NCBI GenBank assembly: GCA_028693165.1
Contig: JAQUVX010000017.1
Span: 25,712 to 89,711, forward strand
Source of the DNA: Lachnospiraceae bacterium
Lineage (GTDB): Bacteria; Bacillota; Clostridia; Lachnospirales; Lachnospiraceae
Direction: 5' to 3'
DNA: 64,000 bases
A program made the translations under genes and the position numbers. Of this stretch, positions 8,459 through 17,226 are shown one piece after another. The notes under the pieces are model-generated. The model had not been told where the DNA came from. It saw nothing but the letters and a program-made list of their open reading frames with translations, and did not search any database. Position 1 is the stretch's first letter. Each line of letters opens with the position of its first letter.

Positions 8459-8676
8459 TGCAGGCAAATCCAATTTTATTACAAAAAAAATATGCCCGGG
8501 TTGTTGATGCTTTTGCAAAAGGGACGGGAATCAGCCTTAGAGAGGCATTAGATTTCTTTTATCATTCAACTATTTATAAAGATATGAGTGGAGGCGTATC
8601 AGATATGCATTGTAGGAGTGAGGAATACTTAGCTGAAGAATTACAGGATGAATATGTAAAGACAACAAAGGGATAA
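8458..8676 (+). CDS. Small protein of the DUF3791/DUF3990 module, function unknown
   Basis: A 72-residue protein. A basic N-terminal helix (LLQKKYARVVDAFAK) is followed by SLREALDFFYHSTIYKDMSGGVSDMHCRSEEYLAEELQDEY. The YHS...MSGGVSDMHC pattern is familiar as the third member of DUF3791/DUF3990 operons. Its start codon overlaps the stop of the DUF3990 remnant (TAATG), so it was translationally coupled to the intact toxin-like gene. GTGAGGAA about 6 bases upstream is its RBS. It appears intact. Its function is unknown; by position it could be a second antitoxin-like component. Confidence 0.7.
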   Translation: MQANPILLQKKYARVVDAFAKGTGISLREALDFFYHSTIYKDMSGGVSDMHCRSEEYLAEELQDEYVKTTKG

Positions 8677-8768
8677 ATTACGATAGATTTTCTGGTTAGA
8701 ATACGAAAAAATGCATTTGTATTTGATAATATGTATTCTAAAAGGCAGCGGAGCTACTGGAGCTCGCA

Positions 8769-9887
8769 CTATGAAAAGACCGACCTGTGTGGGCAGATCA
8801 GCGCAAAATACCCCCAGTCCCAGATCAGCTCCTCGAAGCTGTTTTCTAAATATTCACAATAATCAGCCTCGTCGTATCCGGTCATGCGGGCGATGACGCA
8901 GAGATAATTGCGGATGGTTTCGTAAGAGAGCACTTCCTCGTCCAGCAGCCAGCGCAGGAAAAGCGCCTGGCGCAGCACGGCGTACTCCATACCGATCCAT
9001 TGAAATGCGGCCAGCATCGTTTCGAGGTCGCTTTCCGGAAGAAGGACGCTGGAAAAGATCTCGGCGGCCAGATAGTTCTGAAAGAGCAGTTCATAGTCAG
9101 CCATGGATATCTGAAAGCGTCTTAGACGATCGAGCAGATCAGGAGCTTCATAGTCAAGGGCGATCTCCTCCGCTTTTTGCGCGATCGGAGTTAGGTAGGA
9201 CGGGTACAGGCCCTCTTTGCGGTAATTTTCTGCCAGATCCAGAAACAGCTCATTGCATTCCGCCAGGGAATCTACGGGGACGGCCGGAAGTCTGCCGATG
9301 GCATCTGCAAGCTTTTGTAATCCGGATGCGTCGGTAAAATCAGCCAGGGCCTGATTGGTGATCGTGTCCGCATCATAGACCTCCCGCAGCAGATAGAAGA
9401 TCATGGAAAGACTCTGTGAACAGGTGTAGGAAGAATTTTGCATCAGGGCCAGCATACTGCCGCGCAGTGCCAGAAGGCGATCGGTGGAATTTGATCCCGG
9501 TTCTTCCAGAAAGCGAATAGCCGTCTTGCGGTTCCATTCATCCACCACGGCCGGGCAGCAGGCCGCGAGGGAGTATTCGGTAACCCCGTTCCGTACATGA
9601 ATCTGCCTTGGAAAGACTGCACAGGTTTCGGAAAGCACCGAATCGCCATAGGTCAGCACCAGCTTACACAGCTTCTGATCATTCAGAAACGGACAGCGGT
9701 GCTCCGGTGTCAGACCGATGACGCGTTCCCCCTCCCGGTATGTTACGGCATCTGCTATGGCAAGCGTTTTCCAACGTGCCAGGGTGTCATCATCGACATA
9801 GATTTTCCATTCCTGGCAGCAGGTCAGGGGACACTGATCTGCAATGCAGTGAAAGTTATCATAATAATCCGGTTTTCGCATGTTCAT
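8769..9887 (-). CDS. FliB-like lysine-N-methylase (flagellin lysine methylase family)
   Basis: A 372-residue protein with the family's N-terminal cysteine cluster, C-x4-C-P-x2-CC-x2-W (residues about 14-25), then CPFLNDQKLC and a CAVFPRQ segment. Such clusters bind an Fe-S centre or metal in the YkgJ/FliB group. FliB methylates lysines of flagellin in Salmonella, but homologues are common in Clostridia without nearby flagellar genes, and none are seen here, so the true substrate is open. The end is normal. The gene points away from the transglutaminase-like gene, with a shared 144-base divergent region. Confidence 0.8.
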   Translation of the reverse strand: MNMRKPDYYDNFHCIADQCPLTCCQEWKIYVDDDTLARWKTLAIADAVTYREGERVIGLTPEHRCPFLNDQKLCKLVLTYGDSVLSETCAVFPRQIHVRNGVTEYSLAACCPAVVDEWNRKTAIRFLEEPGSNSTDRLLALRGSMLALMQNSSYTCSQSLSMIFYLLREVYDADTITNQALADFTDASGLQKLADAIGRLPAVPVDSLAECNELFLDLAENYRKEGLYPSYLTPIAQKAEEIALDYEAPDLLDRLRRFQISMADYELLFQNYLAAEIFSSVLLPESDLETMLAAFQWIGMEYAVLRQALFLRWLLDEEVLSYETIRNYLCVIARMTGYDEADYCEYLENSFEELIWDWGYFALICPHRSVFS

Positions 9888-9936
9888 AAGGTTCTCCTGG
9901 CAATCGTATTTGGGTTTGTTTTTCTCATTTTACCAT

Positions 9937-9965
9937 TTGCCAGATAGAAAAGAAAGCTTTATACT
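9937..9965 (+). promoter_or_regulatory. Sigma-A type promoter for the transglutaminase-like gene
   Basis: TTGCCA at 9937-9942, a 17-bp spacer, and TATACT at 9960-9965. Confidence 0.65.
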
Positions 9966-10031
9966 AAAAAGCAGCCAGGAAATATCGGGCAGGAAATCAC
10001 CGGGCAGGAAAAGGAGCAGGATACGACAGAT

Positions 10032-11051
10032 ATGATGGAACCCTATTATTACAGTCAGTTAAACAAACAACAGCAGAAGATTTATCAGGAGATCCGGCGG
10101 GGGCTGGAATCTCTGGCAGACAGTTTTGAAGTATCACGTGTCGAGGGGCCGGAGCTCAGTGACTTGTTCTTTCGACTGCGCCTGGACTGCCCGGAGATCT
10201 TCTATGCGGCAAATTATAAATATTCCTATTTCCCGAACTCCAATGTGATCCAGATGAAGCCGGAATATCTCTTTGACAAGAACAAGATCCGGGAGCACCA
10301 GAAGGCGATGAAAGCCCGTGTGGAGAAGCTGACCCGTGAGATCCGGGAGAAGAGTGACTGGGAGAAGGAGCTGTACATTCATGATTTTATCTGTGAAAAT
10401 GTGACCTATGATAAGCTGAAAAAACAGTATTCCCATGAGATCCTCGGACCGCTGGGACAGGGAGTCGGCGTGTGTGAGGGGATAGCCAAGGCTGTGAAGG
10501 TGCTTTGTGATGCGCTGGAGCTTCCCTGTATTGTGGTGGTTTCGGAAAACAATCTGGAAAAGGGGATGAAATACCGCCATGCCTGGAATGTAGTGAAGGT
10601 TCAGGGAAAGTGGTATCACATGGATGCAACCTTTGACAATACGCTGGGAAAAGAAGAAACGCGCTATGATTACTTCAATCTCCCGGAAAAAGCGATCTTC
10701 CGGGATCATGAGCCGCTGATCTGCCGGGCACCGGAATGTTTGGATGAGGAACGCTTTTATTATCGGGAGAAGAAGCTTTCCTTTACGAAGCAGGAGGATG
10801 TGAAGAAGCGGTGCCAGCAGGCGATCCGAAAGGATCGCACTCTGACGTTTCACTGGCGGGGCGGGCACCTTACCAGGGCGGTGCTGGAAGAACTGCTGCA
10901 GATTTTCGCGGCGGCGGCCGGCGAGAAAGAGCGTCACAGTATTGTTTCAGTCAACTGGCCGCAGGCGGTGATCCGTGTGCGGTTCCCGAAGGAGCAGCCG
11001 CAGGACCGGATCACCATGGAAAATGCCTACGCCGAGGAGAACCCAGACTGA
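10032..11051 (+). CDS. Transglutaminase-like (papain-fold) domain protein
   Basis: A 339-residue soluble protein. The Cys-His-Asp triad of the transglutaminase-like fold is visible: GVGVCEGIAKAVKVLCDAL (Cys near residue 154), RHAWNVVKVQGKWYHMDATFD (His near 184, Asp near 198). Bacterial members act as peptidases, cross-linking enzymes or unknown hydrolases. No signal peptide is present, which argues for a cytoplasmic role. The ~100-residue C-terminal part is not recognised. AAGGAG lies upstream at a longer than usual distance, so a start at 10035 is equally possible. It converges on the MFS gene with a 12-base gap and no clear terminator. Confidence 0.8.
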   Translation: MMEPYYYSQLNKQQQKIYQEIRRGLESLADSFEVSRVEGPELSDLFFRLRLDCPEIFYAANYKYSYFPNSNVIQMKPEYLFDKNKIREHQKAMKARVEKLTREIREKSDWEKELYIHDFICENVTYDKLKKQYSHEILGPLGQGVGVCEGIAKAVKVLCDALELPCIVVVSENNLEKGMKYRHAWNVVKVQGKWYHMDATFDNTLGKEETRYDYFNLPEKAIFRDHEPLICRAPECLDEERFYYREKKLSFTKQEDVKKRCQQAIRKDRTLTFHWRGGHLTRAVLEELLQIFAAAAGEKERHSIVSVNWPQAVIRVRFPKEQPQDRITMENAYAEENPD

Positions 11052-11063
11052 TGAAGCGTGCCC

Positions 11064-12275
11064 TCATCGGCGGTCATACGTCCGAATCCTCGTCCGCGCT
11101 AAAAGTGTGACGGCGCAGGCAAACACGGTGAGACCTGCGATCAGAAACCATTTTTCATCGCCCCACACATCCGCGACGATCCCGGAGAAGATCAGGGAGA
11201 TCGGGCCGAGAATGAAGCGGATGCTGTCGGAGATGGACAGAACGCGCCCCAGGTATTCCTCGCGGAAATGGGATTGCAGCATGGGGGTGTAGGTTCCCCA
11301 GTAGAAGGGGCCGGAAAAGCCCATCAGCCAGGAAAATGCTACAAATACCGGGAATGCGGTGGAGGGAAGTAAAAAGGTCCCAATCAGCGCAAACGACATG
11401 ACAAAGTAGGAGCCTGCGATGGTGAAAACGCGGTTTCTTGTGCCGCCCCATTTTGCCAGAACCAGTGCTCCGACCAGATATCCGATGGAGAACAGTGTTT
11501 CCACGATGCTTGCGTGGGCGCTGGTTCCGCCGAAATATTCCATACACATCAGCGGGAAAAGCGCGCTGACCGGCATTAGAGCCATGGAGTACAGGGTGGT
11601 TACCAGAATAATTTCCAGCATACCGCGCTCGGACCGCAGGATCTGAAAGCCCTCTATGGATTCCCGGATGAGGTGGACGCGGGAGCCGGTCTCGTGCTGC
11701 ACCTTCTGTTTGGGAATCTGCACCATGAGCACGGTCAGAACAGCCAGCACGGCACCGCCCACGTCCAGCATGATGATGGAATTCAAATTCCAGGTGGCAA
11801 ACAAAATGGCGGCGATGGCCGGGCTGATCACCATGGAGATGGATTCCAATGCCTGGGTGTAGCCGGCGCAGCGCGTCAGCTCCGCTTCCGGTACGATCTG
11901 CGGGGTGATGGCCCCCAGAGTCGGTTCGTGGAAAGCGGTTCCCACGGCGCGGCAAAACAGTACCAGCAGGATCACCGCCGGAGGAATATGGCCGTCTGCG
12001 CTGATGAACACCAGCAGCAGGCTGACGGCGGCGATGAACAGATCCGACCAGATCATGATCTGCTTTCGGTTATACCGGTCAATGTACACGCCGGCGAAGA
12101 GTCCCAGGATCCCCTGCGGGAGAAAGGCCATCATGACGGACAGCGAAAGCATCATGCCGGATTTGGTCTCGGCGGTCAGATACCAGATGATGGCAAATTG
12201 TAAGATGGAGCTGGTAAGCTGGGAGATGGCCTGACCCGCCCAGATGGTGTAAAAGGTTCGTTTCCAATTTTTCAT
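11064..12275 (-). CDS. MFS transporter, macrolide-efflux (MefA/MFS_3) type
   Basis: A 403-residue membrane protein with about 12 hydrophobic segments. The loop between segments 2 and 3 reads GVYIDRYNRKQIMIWSD, the MFS D-R-x-x-R-K signature of the MefA/enterobactin-exporter group. The opening (WKRTFYTIWAGQAISQLTS) is characteristic of the same group. The likely role is export of a drug or small molecule. The substrate is not predictable and sequence alone does not establish antibiotic resistance. A strong promoter lies about 80 bases upstream on the same strand. Confidence 0.85.
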   Translation of the reverse strand: MKNWKRTFYTIWAGQAISQLTSSILQFAIIWYLTAETKSGMMLSLSVMMAFLPQGILGLFAGVYIDRYNRKQIMIWSDLFIAAVSLLLVFISADGHIPPAVILLVLFCRAVGTAFHEPTLGAITPQIVPEAELTRCAGYTQALESISMVISPAIAAILFATWNLNSIIMLDVGGAVLAVLTVLMVQIPKQKVQHETGSRVHLIRESIEGFQILRSERGMLEIILVTTLYSMALMPVSALFPLMCMEYFGGTSAHASIVETLFSIGYLVGALVLAKWGGTRNRVFTIAGSYFVMSFALIGTFLLPSTAFPVFVAFSWLMGFSGPFYWGTYTPMLQSHFREEYLGRVLSISDSIRFILGPISLIFSGIVADVWGDEKWFLIAGLTVFACAVTLLARTRIRTYDRR

Positions 12276-12352
12276 AGAAAAGCGCTCGTTTCTTTCCGGA
12301 TTTTGTGCCGCAGGGCAGGCAGAAAGCAGTGCTTGTGCGACAATGTAGGGAA

Positions 12353-12381
12353 AGTATACGGGATTCAGGTAAAAATGTCAA
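12353..12381 (-). promoter_or_regulatory. Strong sigma-A promoter for the MFS gene
   Basis: On the minus strand TTGACA (12381-12376), a 17-bp spacer and TATACT (12358-12353). The match is nearly consensus and leaves about 70 bases of leader. Confidence 0.75.
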
Positions 12382-12423
12382 TCCGGAGGAGCGGGAGGAG
12401 CGGGAGGAATGCGGGCGAACCTC

Positions 12424-12452
12424 TGGTCAACCGAAGCAGAGTGTGCTATACT
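12424..12452 (+). promoter_or_regulatory. Promoter for the double-NUDIX/cysK operon
   Basis: TGGTCA (12424-12429), a 17-bp spacer and TATACT (12447-12452), about 40 bases before the start codon. The -35 is weak. Confidence 0.5.
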
Positions 12453-12490
12453 GAAAAACAAATTTAAAAGACACAGTGAGGAAGCGCAGT

Positions 12491-13537
12491 ATGGACAGCA
12501 GAAACTTGAGCACGCTCTGTTATATCGAACAGGATGGAAGGTATCTCATGCTTCATCGAACGGTCAAGAAGCATGATGTCAACAAGGATAAATGGATCGG
12601 TGTCGGGGGGCATTTCGAGCAGGATGAGAGTCCGGAAGAATGTCTTCTGCGGGAGGTCTGGGAGGAGACGGGCTACACGCTGACCTCCTGGCGCTACCGC
12701 GCCATCGTGACATTTATTTCGGGCGGCGGTGTGACGGAATATATGTCACTGTTTACCGCAGACGCATTTACCGGGACGCCGATCGCCTGCGATGAGGGCG
12801 AGCTGGAATGGGTGGAGAAGGAACAGGTACTGAATCTGAACATCTGGGAGGGAGATAAGATCTTCTTTCGGCTGCTGGAGGAACAGGAGGATTTCTTTTC
12901 CCTGAAGCTGGTCTACGACGGCGGCGATAAGCTGGTGTCGGCATCGCTTGACGGAACGCCGATGGAACTGTTCGATGTGCGCACGGAGGACGGTGCGGTC
13001 ACCGGTGTGGTGCGGGAGCGCGGTGTGGCTCACCGGGACGGAAGTCTGCACGGAACGGCGCATATCTGGGTCGTGCGGGAGCGGGCAGATGGTCATTTCG
13101 AGGTGCTTTTGCAGAAACGAAGTGCCGGCAAGGATTCTTACCCGGGCTGTTATGATATTTCGGCGGCGGGACATGTGATGGCAGGAGATGATTTCTCAGA
13201 GACGGCGGTGCGGGAACTTTTTGAGGAACTGGGGATCGTGGGAGAACCGGAGCAGCTTACCTTTGTGGGATACCATAAGGGGTACTGTGAAAGCGAGTTT
13301 TACGGGAAACCATTTCGGGATGCGGAACTGAGCGCGCTGTATGTCTACCGGGAACCGGTTGTGTTGGAGGAACTTCGGCTTCAGCCGGAGGAGGTGGAGA
13401 GCGTCGTCTGGATGGATTATGATGAAGTGCTGGACCGGGTGCGAAAGGGCAGCATGCCGACCTGTATCTATGAGGATGAGTTTGTGATGCTTGGAATCTG
13501 TCTTGGCGTTGTTGAAAATGAGGAGGAAACCCTATGA
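12491..13537 (+). CDS. Protein with two NUDIX domains (MutT-like plus IDI/YfcD-like)
   Basis: A 348-residue protein with two NUDIX domains in tandem. Domain 1 (about residues 5-140) has the box GHFEQDESPEECLLREVWEETGY, typical of 8-oxo-dGTP diphosphatase-like proteins (LCYIEQDGRYLMLHRT...KWIGVGG). Domain 2 (about 150-345) has VLLQKRSAGKDSYPGCYDISAAGHV and a box ending RELFEELGI, like isopentenyl-diphosphate isomerase/YfcD-type hydrolases; here the box Glu at position 7 is Asp. The start at 12491 follows TGAGGAAG by 7 bases; the in-frame GTG at 12476 lacks an RBS. Its stop overlaps the cysK start (ATGA), implying translational coupling. Substrates are unknown. Confidence 0.85.
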   Translation: MDSRNLSTLCYIEQDGRYLMLHRTVKKHDVNKDKWIGVGGHFEQDESPEECLLREVWEETGYTLTSWRYRAIVTFISGGGVTEYMSLFTADAFTGTPIACDEGELEWVEKEQVLNLNIWEGDKIFFRLLEEQEDFFSLKLVYDGGDKLVSASLDGTPMELFDVRTEDGAVTGVVRERGVAHRDGSLHGTAHIWVVRERADGHFEVLLQKRSAGKDSYPGCYDISAAGHVMAGDDFSETAVRELFEELGIVGEPEQLTFVGYHKGYCESEFYGKPFRDAELSALYVYREPVVLEELRLQPEEVESVVWMDYDEVLDRVRKGSMPTCIYEDEFVMLGICLGVVENEEETL

Positions 13538-14466
13538 AACAGATTAAGAAAAGTGCAATGGAACTGATTGGACATACCCCGCTTCTGGAGCTGTGCAATT
13601 ATGAGAAAGCCTATGGGCTGCAGGCGCATGTGCTGGCGAAGCTGGAATCCTTCAATCCGGCGGGGAGTGCCAAGGATCGTGCGGCGCTTTTCATGATTCG
13701 GGATGCAGAAGAGAAGGGGACGCTAAAGCCGGGCGGAACCATCATTGAGCCAACCTCGGGCAACACGGGGATCGGTCTTGCAAGCATCGCGGCCATGAAA
13801 GGGTATCACGCGATTCTGACGATGCCGGACACCATGAGTGTGGAGCGCAGACAGCTGCTCAGTGCCTATGGTGCCGAGATCATTTTGACGGAGGGCAGCA
13901 GGGGAATGGAAGGCGCGATCGCGCGGGCCGAGGAGCTGCAGCGGGAGATTCCGGGTTCGATCGTGCTAGGTCAGTTCGTCAATCCGGCCAATGCAAAGGC
14001 ACATTTTTGCACCACGGGACCGGAGATCTGGCAGGACACGGACGGGGATGTGGACGTGTTTGTCGCAGGAATCGGAACCGGCGGAACCATTACCGGTATC
14101 GGGGAATATTTAAAGAGTCAGAAAAAGGATGTGCGGATCGTCGGAGTAGAGCCGGCAGGTTCTCCATTTTTGACAGAGGGAAGAAGCGGGGCGCATGGCC
14201 TGATGGGAATCGGTGCGGGCTTCAAACCGGAGATCCTGAATCTGGAGATTTGCGATGAGATCATGACGGTGACAGACGAGGATGCCTACCGTGCCGGACG
14301 TGATATGGCCGAGCGGGAAGGACTTTTGGTGGGAATTACCGCGGGAGCCGCGCTGTGGGCTGCCGAGCAGATCGCCCGCCGCCCGGAGATGAAGGGCAGG
14401 ACGATCGTGGCCCTCATGCCGGACACCGGTGATCATTATCTGTCAACGCCGCTGTTTCAAAAATGA
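13534..14466 (+). CDS. cysK: Cysteine synthase (O-acetylserine sulfhydrylase)
   Basis: A 310-residue PLP enzyme making L-cysteine from O-acetylserine and sulfide. The PLP lysine is Lys47 in NPAGSAKDRAA. The substrate loop PTSGNTGIGLA and the GTGGTITGIGEYLK phosphate-binding loop are intact. The length is that of CysK. Translation is coupled to the double-NUDIX gene by a 4-base overlap, and there is no room for an S-box or T-box leader directly before it. Its 3' end overlaps the convergent YihY gene by 10 bases, so the two transcripts must be antisense at their ends. Confidence 0.93.
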   Translation: MKQIKKSAMELIGHTPLLELCNYEKAYGLQAHVLAKLESFNPAGSAKDRAALFMIRDAEEKGTLKPGGTIIEPTSGNTGIGLASIAAMKGYHAILTMPDTMSVERRQLLSAYGAEIILTEGSRGMEGAIARAEELQREIPGSIVLGQFVNPANAKAHFCTTGPEIWQDTDGDVDVFVAGIGTGGTITGIGEYLKSQKKDVRIVGVEPAGSPFLTEGRSGAHGLMGIGAGFKPEILNLEICDEIMTVTDEDAYRAGRDMAEREGLLVGITAGAALWAAEQIARRPEMKGRTIVALMPDTGDHYLSTPLFQK

Positions 14467-15287
14467 TCATTTGAATTGTTCTTTTCCAGAAAGTAATTGA
14501 GTTCCGCTCCGATGAACATGATGCAGATGCAAAAATACAGCCATAGCATCAGCAGCACGATGGCGGTCAGGCTCCCGTACATATAGGAGAAATTGCTGAA
14601 ATGTGAAAAATACAAAGAAAATGCATAGGAAAAAATCAGCCAGCAGATGGCTGTGAAGATCGCCCCGGGCAACTGCTGCCTGGGGTTTTGTTTTTTCTTC
14701 GGAAGAATCGTATAAAGTCCGATAAATACAAACAGGAACAGTACCATCGCCAGAAGGCTGCGGATGCTGATCACATGCTGTGTGAAGACGCTGATGACCG
14801 GAAACAGGCGGTCGAGGACATTTTGCAGGGTGTTGCCAAAGACCAGCAAAACCAGTGATACGATACAAGCCACCATGAAAATCAGGGTGTAAACGGCACA
14901 GATGAAGCGTCGGACCACATAGTTTCGTTTCTCCACGGTGCCGTAGATGCGGTTGAGTCCCCGCTCGATGCTCATCATGCCGCGGGCGGCGGACCACAGG
15001 GCCAGCAGACCGGTGATGGACAGGATGGTGGCGGGAGATTTGACGTAGAGGTCATCCACGATCCCGATGACCAGCGAATCCAGAAGATTTGGCATAAGCC
15101 GGACCAGAATCGTCAAAAGGTCGGACTTATTGATGGCCGGAATGAATTGAATCAGGGTCAGAAGAAGCATAATAAAAGGGAAAAAGGCAATCACAATAAA
15201 AAAGGATGCCTGCGCCGCATACACGGTCATCTCATCCTTCACGTACTTATCCCAGATCTGTTTGCCTTTGATAATCAGTTCGACCAT
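14457..15287 (-). CDS. YihY/BrkB family membrane protein
   Basis: A 276-residue integral membrane protein with about six hydrophobic segments. MTVYAAQASFFIVIAFFPFIMLLLT is typical of YihY/BrkB proteins (formerly called ribonuclease BN), whose function remains uncertain. The start is placed at 15287 with GAGGTG 5 bases upstream; an extension to 15350 would add 21 unrelated residues. The last codons overlap cysK convergently. Confidence 0.85.
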   Translation of the reverse strand: MVELIIKGKQIWDKYVKDEMTVYAAQASFFIVIAFFPFIMLLLTLIQFIPAINKSDLLTILVRLMPNLLDSLVIGIVDDLYVKSPATILSITGLLALWSAARGMMSIERGLNRIYGTVEKRNYVVRRFICAVYTLIFMVACIVSLVLLVFGNTLQNVLDRLFPVISVFTQHVISIRSLLAMVLFLFVFIGLYTILPKKKQNPRQQLPGAIFTAICWLIFSYAFSLYFSHFSNFSYMYGSLTAIVLLMLWLYFCICIMFIGAELNYFLEKNNSNDHF

Positions 15288-15321
15288 AAGCACCTCGAGT
15301 GGTTTGGATTTTACTACAATT

Positions 15322-15350
15322 ATAGTATCACGGCAGCGGGAAAATAGCAA
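15322..15350 (-). promoter_or_regulatory. Promoter for the YihY gene
   Basis: On the minus strand TTGCTA (15350-15345), a 17-bp spacer and TACTAT (15327-15322), about 35 bases before the start codon. Confidence 0.5.
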
Positions 15351-15367
15351 GGCAGCGTGTATCCGGG

Positions 15368-15396
15368 TTGTGAAATATGGGATTAAGTGGTATAAT
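15368..15396 (+). promoter_or_regulatory. Promoter for the ABC exporter operon
   Basis: TTGTGA (15368-15373), a 17-bp spacer and a perfect TATAAT (15391-15396). Confidence 0.7.
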
Positions 15397-15431
15397 TTCC
15401 GGCAGGAGAATGAACGCGGTATGGAGGGAAC

Positions 15432-17225
15432 ATGAGAAAACTGTCAAGATACTTAAAAGATTACAAACGGGAGAGCGTCCTGGGGCCGCTGTTCAAGATG
15501 CTGGAGGCCAGCTTTGAGCTGTTTGTGCCTCTGGTTATGGCAAATATGATCGATGTGGGTATCCGCAATCACGACGGAGCTTACATTTTGAAGATGGGCG
15601 GTCTGCTGCTCCTTCTGGCGGTGGTGGGGCTGACCTGCTCGCTGACGGCGCAGTATTTTGCAGCAAAGGCGGCGGTGGGCTTCTCCACGGCGCTGCGCAA
15701 TGATCTGTTTCATCATATCAACCGGCTGTCCTACAGCGAGCAGGATGTGATCGGAACTTCGACGCTGATTACCCGCATGACCAGTGATGTGAACCAGGTG
15801 CAGTCGGGCCTTAACCTGGCCTTGCGCCTGCTTTTACGTTCGCCGTTTATCGTATTCGGCGCGATGATTATGGCGTTTACGGTCAATGCAAAGGCGGCGA
15901 TGGTATTCGTAGTCACGATTCCGGCGCTGAGTGTGGTGGTATTTGGCATCATGGCATTCAGTATGCCGCTTTACAAGAAGGTACAGCGTCAGCTGGACCG
16001 TGTGACGCAGGCGACGCGGGAGAATCTGACGGGAGCCCGCGTGGTTCGCGCGTTCAACCGGCAGGAGGAGGAAATTCAAAAGTTCGATGATTCCAATGAT
16101 ACTCTGGTACGTTTTCAGGTGTTTGTCGGGAAAATTTCTGCCCTGATGAATCCGATTACCTACGTGCTGATTAATCTGGGCATCGTGGCGGTCGTGTGGG
16201 TTTCGGGCAAACAGGTTCATGAGGGAATCATTACCCAGGGTCAGACGGTGGCGCTGGTCAACTATATGTCGCAGATTCTGGTGGAGCTGATCAAGATGGC
16301 AAATCTGATTGTGTCCATCTCGAAGGCACTGGCCTGCGCCAACCGCATCAGCGCGGTGCTGGAGGAGGAAAGCAGCATCGCAGATCCGGTGGCGGCTGCG
16401 GGCGAGAACCGGAGCAGCGGGCGCCTTGCGGGTGCCGGGGCAGACAAACGTGACGGAGACTTTGCAGGTGCCGAGGACACTCCGCTCAAGGTGCAGCTTG
16501 AGCATGTGAATTTTGCATACAAGAGGGCAAAGGAAGACTCTCTAAGCGGGATCAATTTGAAGGTGGAAAAGGGCCAGACGATTGGCATCATCGGCGGTAC
16601 CGGTTCGGGAAAATCCACGCTGGTCAATCTGCTTCCGCGCTTTTATGATGTGCGTGAGGGGGCGGTGCTGATCGATGGACAGGATGTGCGGACTTATCCG
16701 CTTGCCAGACTGCGCAAAAAATTCGGCATGGTGCCGCAGAAAGCAGTGCTGTTTCAAGGAACGCTGCGCGAAAATATGCAGTGGGGCAAGGAGGATGCCA
16801 CGGACGAGGAGATTTACCGTGCGCTGGATATGGCGCAGGCCCGGGAGTTCGTGGAGAACAAAGGTCATGGACTTGAGATGTTTGTGGAGCAGAACGGCAA
16901 GAATTTGTCGGGCGGACAGCGGCAGCGTCTGACGATCGCCCGTGCACTGGTGAAGAATCCGGAGTTTCTGGTTCTGGATGACAGTGCATCGGCGCTGGAT
17001 TTTGCGACGGATGCGAAGCTGCGCAGGGCGATCCGAGAGGGAACGAAGGACATGACCGTGTTCATGGTATCCCAGCGTGCGACCACGGTTCGCGGTGCAG
17101 ATCAGATCGTGGTAATGGATGACGGCATGATAGCCGGCTGCGGCACGCATCAGGAGCTTTTACATTCCTGTGAGCTTTACCGGGAGATCTGTCTGTCCCA
17201 GCTTTCGAAAGAGGAGGTGCAGTAA
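15432..17225 (+). CDS. Heterodimeric ABC exporter half-transporter A (degenerate catalytic site)
   Basis: A 597-residue half-transporter: six-helix membrane domain (residues 1-320) and an ATPase domain from about 355. Walker A is GGTGSGKST and the signature is the canonical LSGGQ. Walker B reads FLVLDDSASALD: the catalytic Glu is replaced by Asp. The partner, one base downstream, has the complementary pattern (normal Glu, odd signature). This matches TM287/288- or BmrCD-type multidrug exporters with one hydrolytic and one degenerate site. The linker at about 315-340 is low-complexity (AGENRSSGRLAGAGADKRD). The substrate is unknown; drugs, lipids or peptides are all possible. Confidence 0.9.
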   Translation: MRKLSRYLKDYKRESVLGPLFKMLEASFELFVPLVMANMIDVGIRNHDGAYILKMGGLLLLLAVVGLTCSLTAQYFAAKAAVGFSTALRNDLFHHINRLSYSEQDVIGTSTLITRMTSDVNQVQSGLNLALRLLLRSPFIVFGAMIMAFTVNAKAAMVFVVTIPALSVVVFGIMAFSMPLYKKVQRQLDRVTQATRENLTGARVVRAFNRQEEEIQKFDDSNDTLVRFQVFVGKISALMNPITYVLINLGIVAVVWVSGKQVHEGIITQGQTVALVNYMSQILVELIKMANLIVSISKALACANRISAVLEEESSIADPVAAAGENRSSGRLAGAGADKRDGDFAGAEDTPLKVQLEHVNFAYKRAKEDSLSGINLKVEKGQTIGIIGGTGSGKSTLVNLLPRFYDVREGAVLIDGQDVRTYPLARLRKKFGMVPQKAVLFQGTLRENMQWGKEDATDEEIYRALDMAQAREFVENKGHGLEMFVEQNGKNLSGGQRQRLTIARALVKNPEFLVLDDSASALDFATDAKLRRAIREGTKDMTVFMVSQRATTVRGADQIVVMDDGMIAGCGTHQELLHSCELYREICLSQLSKEEVQ

Positions 17226-17226
17226 G

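Noticed and set aside
8769-9887. FliB-like gene as evidence for flagella
   Set aside because: No flagellar gene is in the window and FliB homologues are widespread in non-motile Clostridia.
11064-12275. Calling the MFS protein an antibiotic-resistance gene
   Set aside because: It has MefA-type features, but this group is broad and nothing in the sequence shows drug specificity.
13400-13534. S-box or T-box leader before cysK
   Set aside because: The cysK start is inside the preceding coding gene and no leader RNA could form just upstream.
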